Source: Onthophagus taurus | Lineage: Eukaryota; Arthropoda; Insecta; Coleoptera; Scarabaeidae | Assembly: GCF_036711975.1 (NCBI RefSeq) | Contig: NC_091970.1 | Coordinates: forward strand, 5,091,501 to 5,155,500 | Reading direction: 5' to 3' | Length of the DNA: 64,000 bases | In this document: piece after piece, positions 60,201 through 64,000 of the stretch | Layout: the number at the start of each line of letters is the position of its first letter | Numbering within the stretch: position 1 is the first letter of the stretch | The notes under the pieces: model-generated | Seen by the model: only the letters and a program-made list of their open reading frames with translations | What the model was told of the DNA's origin: nothing | The model's database searches: none | Position numbers and translations under genes: made by a program

Positions 60201-61290
60201 ATTTGCACTAATGATGTTACCCGTTTCGAACGGTTTATACGGGTTTGATAAGATAGCTTAAAGCGAATAAACACAACGACGAAGGTAAAAATCGTTACAA
60301 TATCGATTATAAAGTTAAACATCAACATCAATTAAGTAGTTACGGTCGATTAAATTGTTTTAACGAGAGGGTGTCGCGCACGCGGTCATCGAATGCACAA
60401 TGAAAATGAGGCGAAAAGGGAAAAAAAGAATGAAAACGAACTGAAAGAATCGATCGAATTCGTGGCAACACCTGCCTCCGGCGGCGCGCTTTAACAGGGC
60501 CAAACGCAGTGGCGTTCGTTTTGGTAGGAAAATTTTCCGGTCGAAAAGTCGCGTGCAGTTCGAAATTAATTTTGAAACGGTAGGCGTCCGAATGCACCAC
60601 TTTGAACCGGTTTAAATTGTATTCTAAACGTGCGAGAGTAATTAAATTTGGACCTACGTCCGACGGCGACGGCGATGAACAATTTCCGGTTCGCGCAAAA
60701 ATTAAATTACGCCGAATCCCGGGTTAGGTAAACTTTAACGAGGACTTGGATCTCGAGGAGATAGTCGAAAGCACCTGCTGCCGGCTCGATGGCAACCTCC
60801 TTAGTTTGCTCACCTCAAATATGACCGTTTCCTCGATCCTGTTTACCACCCACAATACGATAATCGCTTGTAATACATTCAATATGTTGTTAACTTAGTT
60901 AATCTAACAATTTATTAACCTCGAGTTTTGTTTTAATACCAAAAAACTTTTTAAGCTGCTCGGAAATTGTTGCGAAATTGTTTTAAGTAGTTGAAAAGTT
61001 ATAAAAAAAGTTCTCTTAAAAGTTCTTTAAAATTTCGACCTTTATTTAGAATCTTCGCTTTAAAGAAAATATTTTTTTATATAAATAAAAACGTTAACAA
61101 ATCTAGAATTAAATAACGATCACCTTCGAGTTGTTGCGTAATCATTTTAATTTACGACCAAATCACCTTGAAACGCGGACGATTTAACATCGTAATCGTT
61201 AGTAATAGAGAAAGTCAACGTGGAAAATAAAAATAAAAAATTACCTGCCACCGGTGATAATTTTCGCATCACACACCATCGGGATTTCCA
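36273..61290 (-). CDS. Dok-7-like adaptor with PH and PTB domains (5' end outside window)
   Basis: Three exons seen: 61290-61245, 40128-39568 and 37675-36273; all joins keep frame, giving 669 residues plus an unseen N-terminus. The first exon (46 bp) reads WKSRWCVMRKLSPVA and continues as D-CLHLQLYRDSKDRYKQGQ, the beta-strands of a Dok-7-type PH domain. The PTB domain follows (VPPRVVGHWLIPHLRRYGVI, FCFEGGSRCGRGEGL). The last exon is a long disordered tail with several tyrosine motifs (DYLMMEPP, GGYIPMSP, NEYLSLQ) and an SH3-type proline run (KPPAPPPK). Dok-7 activates MuSK at the vertebrate neuromuscular junction; insects have related adaptors acting with receptor kinases. The intron 40129-61244 is 21.1 kb, far larger than any other here. 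No first exon was found up to 64000, so transcription starts beyond the window. Confidence 0.88.
38118..38608 (+). repeat. 92-bp satellite array 1, in the intron after the PTB exon
   Basis: About five units of roughly 92 bp (phase markers ATAATAGC at 38135, 38227, then near 38318, 38413 and 38505). Each has GGTCGCTTGCGGCCGAGGC, TATAGATT and a GATAGCAGTTGAGGTGCC block. Homologous to array 2 (40893-41432). Tandem minisatellite lying in an intron. Confidence 0.9.
38619..38893. mobile_element. MITE with AGTGACGTCACA ends
   Basis: A 275-bp element with inverted ends GCTCCACCTAGTGACGTCAC and GTGACGTCATTTGGTAGAGC. The arms continue inward with AAAGTATAGGGAAAGTGACC and a reverse match GGTTACATTCCCTATAC, then CAACCTAAATCTAG. 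No ORF. It abuts the end of satellite array 1. A partial copy lies at 43584-43642. Confidence 0.75.
40626..40884 (+). repeat. Inverted repeat, left arm
   Basis: About 260 bp that recurs in reverse at 43265-43521. Landmarks: TTGGATTTTGATAAATGA, AATCACGTTGGTGAAGGGTT and GCGAGAACGACCACGTCG. The 2.4-kb spacer contains satellite array 2. The sequence is not AT-rich and has no ORF of note; it may be a duplicated regulatory element or part of a large foldback. Confidence 0.85.
40893..41432 (+). repeat. 92-bp satellite array 2, in the large intron beside the PTB exon
   Basis: Phase markers ATAATAG at 41001, 41093, 41185, 41277 and 41369 give an exact 92-bp period. Units alternate between two types: one with GTTCAGGTACCATAAGCAGC and one with GTTGAGGCATCAYAATCAAC, so the true repeat is a 184-bp dimer. 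Homologous to array 1. Confidence 0.92.
41438..41530 (+). repeat. CTAG-type palindromic subrepeat
   Basis: A palindrome centred on GTCTTAAGA (GAGTTTAGCCGTCTTAAGAG / ACGCTAAACCCGAATG) followed by TCTACTTCTAGATTTAGTG and TTGTTATTCAGT. Same module as at 44640-45069, 46607-46745, 57595-57665 and 57815-57890. Confidence 0.65.
43265..43521 (-). repeat. Inverted repeat, right arm
   Basis: Reverse copy of 40626-40884 (AACCCTTCACCAACGTGATT, TCATTTATCAAAATCCAA). Similarity stays recognisable over the full length, with small indels. Confidence 0.85.
43584..43642 (+). mobile_element. Partial copy of the AGTGACGTCACA MITE
   Basis: Reads AAGTAACGTCACACTCCAAA then GTGACCAACCTAAATCTAG, matching the left arm of the MITE at 38619-38893. 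The right arm was not found. Confidence 0.55.
44733..44881. mobile_element. PIF/Harbinger-like MITE with TTA target duplication
   Basis: A 149-bp element with inverted ends GGCCCACTTTTACCA and TGGTAAAAGTGGGCC, flanked on both sides by TTA (44730-44732 and 44882-44884). A three-base TWA duplication and GG..CC ends are the marks of Tourist-type MITEs. It is inserted in the TTAA centre of the CTAG-type palindromic element, whose halves lie on both sides. Confidence 0.8.
44881..45069. repeat. Foldback hairpin element (CTAG type)
   Basis: Left arm CTTAAGAGACGTACAGCTAA, then CCTGAATGTTTCTAGTTCTA and onward to TTCTAGTTTTAGTT. The right arm is its reverse, ending TTTAGCCGTACATGTCTTAAG. Arms are about 70-85 bp with a 40-bp loop. 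Interior built of CTAGTTCTAG/GTGTTAG subrepeats. Non-coding. Confidence 0.75.
45191..45212 (-). mobile_element. End of an AAACCTCGATATAACG MITE
   Basis: Reads CGGTTATATCGAGGTTTTAC then TG|TA, i.e. a CAGTAAAACCTCGATATAAC end followed by a TA target site. The neighbouring foldback and GCCGAGG pieces may be its interior. Confidence 0.6.
46152..46382 (+). repeat. Direct duplication, copy 1 (about 230 bp)
   Basis: Contains TTTATGTCTTTACCAACCAA, AACACGCCCCCTCACTCAAC and TGTAAATTCGTAAATTT. Recurs in the same orientation at 49790-50010 with about one change in eight bases. The 3.4 kb between holds repeats of the MITE family. Confidence 0.8.
46425..46862. mobile_element. MITE-family copy with GAGGCAG and CTAG modules
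   Basis: Starts near ACAAACTGAGGCAGCTGTGC, contains a CTAG palindrome (46607-46745) and TTCGGCAGTACAGCTGCCTC, and ends ATTAATCCGTTATATGAAGG, a diverged AAACCTCGATATAACG end. Confidence 0.6.
48536..48860 (+). repeat. GCCGAGGCAGC repeat array, forward
   Basis: Four to five units of about 80-90 bp. Each has the near-palindrome GCCGAGGCAGCTATGCTGCC followed by GAGGTAGTGGCTCTAGTACT, AATAAAGTAAA and TACATTACTTAGAA. The same module lies in reverse at 49490-49780, so the two face each other around a 630-bp spacer. Confidence 0.85.
49023..49042. repeat. Perfect 20-bp palindrome
   Basis: TTACATCACTAGTGATGTAA is self-complementary over all 20 bases. Its half CATTACATCACTAGT repeats once at 49049-49063. 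It may be a transposon end or a bZIP-like site. Confidence 0.8.
49490..49780 (-). repeat. GCCGAGGCAGC repeat array, reverse
   Basis: Four units reading GCCTCGGCAGCACGGCTGCC, with intervening CTAAATAATAC and AACTTTACTTTATTTTCAGTA. Reverse of 48536-48860. Confidence 0.85.
49790..50010 (+). repeat. Direct duplication, copy 2
   Basis: Matches 46152-46382 (CTTTATGTCTTTGCGAGTCA, AACACGCCCCCGCACTCAAC, AAACAGGACGTGGATTT). It begins exactly where the reverse GCCGAGG array ends. Confidence 0.8.
51780..52065 (+). mobile_element. LINE reverse-transcriptase fragment
   Basis: In one frame LGALITNNDVCSKEIKRHMK follows the well-known C-terminal RT block of insect non-LTR elements (YLGSLITxNxDxxxEIxRRI). 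Upstream, in shifted frames, AKFLM and RNVANYEV match the preceding block of the same proteins. At least one frameshift and several stops separate the pieces, and nothing longer than about 25 codons is intact. A short, old, 5'-truncated copy; the clade cannot be fixed. Confidence 0.65.
53140..53305 (+). mobile_element. MITE-family modules (GCCGAGG and CTAG)
   Basis: Two GCCGAGG modules (AAGCCGAGGTAGTCGTACTG, AAGCCGAGACAGTAAATC) lead into CTAAACCCGAATGATTCTAG and AGGTCTTGTGTTAAT, where the 574-bp element at 53319 interrupts the CTAG module. Confidence 0.65.
53319..53892. mobile_element. 574-bp MITE with CTCTGTTTTTAAACCAGG ends
   Basis: Inverted ends CTCTGTTTTTAAACCAGGAG (left) and CTCCTGGTTTAAAAACAGAG (right), flanked by TATA at 53315-53318 and 53893-53896. 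AT-rich interior with no transposase. It splits a CTAG module: its left part ends at 53314 and the right part (AAAACTAGAACTAACACTAG) resumes at 53900. It holds another palindromic element at 53572-53728. Confidence 0.85.
53572..53728. mobile_element. 157-bp palindromic MITE nested in the 574-bp MITE
   Basis: Left TTTGTTCCAATCAGCGGTTT ... CTCGTCAAATGCAATCGCAC; right GTGCGATTGCATTTGACGAG ... CCGCTTGTTGGAACAAA. Arms of about 55-60 bp leave a loop of about 40 bp. No clear target duplication. No ORF. Confidence 0.8.
53900..54398. mobile_element. MITE-family remainder up to a CAGTAAAACC end
   Basis: The CTAG module resumes after the insertion (53900-53950), and a second module lies at 54285-54340 (TTTCTAGTTCTAGTGTTAG). 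The segment ends TCCGTTGTTATATTGAGG then TTTTACTA, a diverged copy of the family end. Between them (54120-54260) is a pair of inverted CCGATA-type motifs around GGTTGTACAACC. Confidence 0.55.
55660..55790 (-). repeat. GCCGAGGCAG modules, reverse
   Basis: ACTGCCTCGGCAGCATTC, TTGCCTCGGCATCATGGCTA and CACTGCCTCGGCTTGTAAAT. A short fragment of the same family. Confidence 0.7.
56662..56867 (-). repeat. Inverted repeat pair, left copy
   Basis: About 200 bp matching 59738-59930 in reverse. Landmarks: AAACTCGACCTATATAAGTA, GACAGCTGAGATAATTAATT, CAAGATGGCCGAAAACAAAA and CGCGAATTTTATGATGGATG. No ORF. The 2.9 kb between includes the MITE at 57407-58050. Confidence 0.8.
57407..58050. mobile_element. Near-complete MITE with AAACCTCGATATAACG ends
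   Basis: Left end TTCTAAAACCTCGATATAAC, right end CGTTATATCGAGGTTGTACTG followed by TA. The 644-bp interior contains forward GCCGAGGCAG modules (57465-57605), a CTAG module, reverse GCCTCGGCAGC modules (57725-57790) and a second CTAG module (57815-57890). So all three subrepeat types belong to one family. TA sites at the ends and CAGTA termini suggest a Tc1/mariner or pogo-type non-autonomous element. No transposase. Confidence 0.7.
59738..59930 (+). repeat. Inverted repeat pair, right copy
   Basis: Reverse partner of 56662-56867 (TAATTAGTGTTTTGTTTTCC, GCCATCTTGATT, TAGGTCGAGTTTGGACTCAT). Confidence 0.8.
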
Positions 61291-61429
61291 CTAAAAAAAT
61301 TAAAATTAAACAGGTTCGTTAGAAATTTTTAGTTACATAAATAGAAACGTTCCAAAAAATATATAAATTATAAATAAATGTATAATTCATTATTTTTTTT
61401 TAATAATGATGAGTTTTGAGACGGTAATT

Positions 61430-61620
61430 AACGCTTAACCAAACGTTAATCGTGCGTTAACTTTGGATTAACATAATAAATCAAAAATTGGCTATATAAA
61501 ATTAAAGTTGAATGCTTAACCTGACGTTAATCGTGCGTTAACTTTCTATTAACACAATAAATCAAAAATAGGCTGCATAAAATTGAAGTTGAATGGTTAA
61601 CTTCACACTTAACAGTAAAT
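61430..61620 (+). repeat. 83-bp tandem repeat, about 2.3 copies
   Basis: Two copies of CTTAACCNNACGTTAATCGT then GCGTTAACTTT and AAATCAAAAATNGGCT, starting near 61430 and 61513, with the start of a third near 61597. Rich in GTTAA/TTAAC. Confidence 0.8.
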
Positions 61621-61680
61621 TTTTTCTCTCATTAAAGTGATACCAACCTAAGAATTGTATATTTTTAATTTTATAATATA

Positions 61681-62588
61681 CAGGATGTAACAAAAGATAT
61701 AATTAAACTTCTTGGAATTATAGAACTGTGTTTGAGGTTAAGGTTGTAGCAAATTTTAAGTATACAGGTTGAATGTTTTATTTTACAATAAAAAACTACT
61801 TTAACTTTAATCTATTCAACTTCGTCACAACCTTGCTATAGTATAATATAAACCCGAATAAATTTACCCTAACAAACGAAACAACATTAAGTCTTTTTTT
61901 AGTTTTAACTAAAAACTCAACACAAACTTGATTTCTAACAGGAAATTTAATACCAACCCAAGCAACTTTAACTATCGCTTAATAAAACATCAAAACGTTT
62001 ATTTTTGATCTAAAATTTAATTTTAACTTCACTTCTTATTCAGTAAACTTCATCAAAACCTATCTTTATGGCGGGAAAATTAATGTTATCTTAAACAATT
62101 TTGTTTCAACAAACGAAATATCATCAAACCTTGATTTTTTAACCAAAACTTAGTCTAAACTTCAAATTTAATCGTTTATACTTCATCAAAATATTCATTT
62201 TAAGAGGAAATTTAATATCAACTCAACAAACTCCAATTCAATAAATAAAATAACGACAAAATTACAATTTTTTTACCGTAAATTTACTTTCAACTTCAAA
62301 TGTCATCAATCAAAGTTCATCAAAATCTTCATTTTTATCAAAAAATCTAATATACAAAAAGAGTGATAATCAAAACTTCTATTTTTCATCCAAATTTTGT
62401 TATTAACTTCAAATTCAATTCATCAACTTCATCAAAACTTGGTTTTTTATGAGGAAAATTTAATATTATCCATAAAATCTTCAGTTCTATGAATAAAACA
62501 TCATCAAAACTTCAGAAATTCAACTCACAAATTGAACTTCAGCTTAAAGTTAAATTTAAATTAGTAGGTATACTTTTGTTACACCCTG
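61681..62588. mobile_element. 908-bp element with CAGGGTGTAACAAAAG ends
   Basis: Left end CAGGATGTAACAAAAGATAT, right end ATACTTTTGTTACACCCTG; TATA flanks both sides (61677-61680, 62589-62592). The interior is very AT-rich and made of imperfect repeats of about 60-75 bp with AACTTCATCAAAAC and AAATTTAATATTAAC. No ORF. A non-autonomous DNA element. Confidence 0.75.
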
Positions 62589-62905
62589 TATAATCATAGG
62601 TATTTACCTAGTTAATGTTACCAACATGATTTAATACTATTATAAGAGGAAATCCTTATAAGTTGGTACTTTGTAACTTGACACTTTAACCTGTCTCGAG
62701 AAAAATTTAAAATTTTGAAATTTGATACATTTCTCGACAAGTTACATACATAGGATATCATTTACAGCATCAATTTTCGACAATTTTTATTAAAAAACTC
62801 CAGTTGTCGCATCGCCGTCCCAAAAATCGTACAAATCCGACCAAAAACACAAACAGTTGCAATGTAACTAATAGCCGACAATTAATTAGCTGCAAAAATC
62901 GCGAG

Positions 62906-62913
62906 TATAAATA
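62906..62913 (+). promoter_or_regulatory. Possible TATA box (TATAAATA)
   Basis: TATAAATA in a local GC rise, with CGTTTCGTG about 30 bp downstream where a start site would be expected. A 69-codon frame starting near 62931 follows but shows no recognisable family. Could be the promoter of an unseen transcript, or chance in AT-rich DNA. Confidence 0.25.
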
Positions 62914-64000
62914 ATGCGCTCGAAACTGCCGTGCTTCGTTTCGTGTATATCGCTGATTTACAATACGTTTCCGCCGAACGCATTATTAGTAGAAACGAAC
63001 CCCCGAATCGACGCTGGACTGTTATTTTTTTGCTGTTTGTTGGTTTTTTTTTATGTTTTTCGTCGCTCTCCCTTGTTTCTACCGTAATTTATAGCCTCGT
63101 TGGTATTCCTAGTCACATTTTTTTTGCAATTTTATTTTAATATGAAACGTTTGCACTCGATCAATTTTTCGAACAATACATCAATAATATTAAACAAAAA
63201 AAATGTTACTATTTACTAAATAAACAATTATAAATCACAATAAATAATAAAATAATTTGACATTTCTTTAAACGCAATTAATTCGTATTATTGAGGTTAT
63301 GTACTACAATGAAGTTAGTTAATAAATCAAAATGATTCTTAATTTGAATCAATCAAAAATACGTTTTATGTTACGAAATATTTAATTAAGTTTAAATTAA
63401 AATAATTTATGTTAAATATTAGTCGATATTTACAAAATTAATTTTAATTTCGTAATAATTAAACACAAATATTGTTTTCTCCATTATCGGCGTTTTCGTA
63501 CAAAATTTACTCGTTAGATGGAACAAATTTATAAACAAAATTTGGCAGCAATTAAATTCGTTTAATGTAAAGAAAAATAATTAATTGCGAAGATTTAGCG
63601 TTATTTGGGATTATTAAACGCATCATTATGAATACAGGTAATTTTTGTTGCGAAATGGGTAATATTTATTGTTTAATATCTATTAATTTGTTTTGTTGTG
63701 GTTTAGGGTTATGTTTGTTATGTTATTGCCCTTAAAACAAGAAATTCATTTGCATTATGGATAATCTCATTATAAAACGGTATTAACTTCAAATTCAATA
63801 ATTTATACCAATTAGAAATGAAGTTAATTTTAGTGTGATTAAATTTAATTTGTTGCATATATAATCTCAATTAATTCTTTTTTAAATGTCATTTTTGGTT
63901 ATTATCTATGTAAACTCTTTTTTGGAACGTTCCTTATTAAAAGAACTTGAATCGAAGCAACTTCTTTGTTGGATTTCAGTTAAAAATGTAATCCGAGACA

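Larger units (their letters stand above)
61291..64000. other. Upstream intron of the Dok-7-like gene and repeats
   Basis: Beyond the PH exon acceptor (TTTTTAG|TGG) no exon carrying the start of the protein was found, so this is probably intron. It holds the tandem repeat at 61430-61620, the AT-rich element at 61681-62588, a TATA-like site at 62906 and AT-rich sequence to the end. Confidence 0.55.

Overview
The window is a piece of an insect nuclear genome, probably a beetle. It is AT-rich, most introns are short (50-200 bp) with GT-AG borders, starts have insect-type CAAAATG contexts, and it holds an insect gustatory receptor with the TYxxxxxQF tail. The beetle assignment is an inference from gene style, not proven. 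I read 13 protein-coding loci from six-frame translation plus splice-site joining. All exon joins are in phase, but none has been checked against transcripts.

Layout. 1-152: 3' end of an unknown membrane-anchored protein (+). 1942-4452: intronless Toll-like receptor (-). 5555-5677: THAP zinc-finger relic (+). 5889-7252: four-exon gustatory receptor (-). 7807-8395: unknown acidic coiled-coil protein (-). 9663-12039: THOC5, mRNA export (-), with both its 3' and 5' ends locally duplicated. 13520-14705: PP2A catalytic subunit (mts, -), head to head with RACK1 (15406-17004, +). RACK1 intron 1 carries a C/D snoRNA-like unit in two tandem copies. 17176-17763: RpS26 (-). 18097-18332: small secreted peptide with a TATA promoter (+). 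19217-20910: fl(2)d/WTAP (+). 23190-25595: long acidic protein with a C-terminal CAP-Gly domain (+). 26264-28579: INPP5E-type inositol 5-phosphatase with a CaaX box (+). 29135-30292: VAT-1-like oxidoreductase (-). 32736-33608: trypsin-like serine protease with a TATA promoter (-).

The last 28 kb belong to one gene, a Dok-7-like PH/PTB adaptor on the minus strand (36273 to at least 61290). A 46-bp exon at 61245-61290 encodes the start of the PH domain and joins in frame to the exon at 39568-40128 across an intron of about 21.1 kb. That intron, and the 1.9-kb intron on the other side of the PTB exon, are packed with non-coding repeats: two arrays of a 92-bp satellite, a MITE family with AAACCTCGATATAACG ends carrying GCCGAGGCAG and CTAGTTCTAG subrepeats, a PIF/Harbinger-like MITE, a triple nest of palindromic elements, long inverted and direct duplications, and a LINE fragment. 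Islands of higher GC between the repeats hold only chance ORFs and may be old regulatory sequence.

By function the window mixes housekeeping genes of translation and RNA metabolism (RACK1, RpS26, THOC5, WTAP, PP2A) with environment-facing genes (Toll-like receptor, gustatory receptor, secreted peptide, serine protease) and cilium or synapse related genes (INPP5E, Dok-7-like). They do not form one pathway or operon. I found no LTR element, Polinton or other capsid-bearing fossil that I could support, and no CRISPR, tRNA or rRNA.
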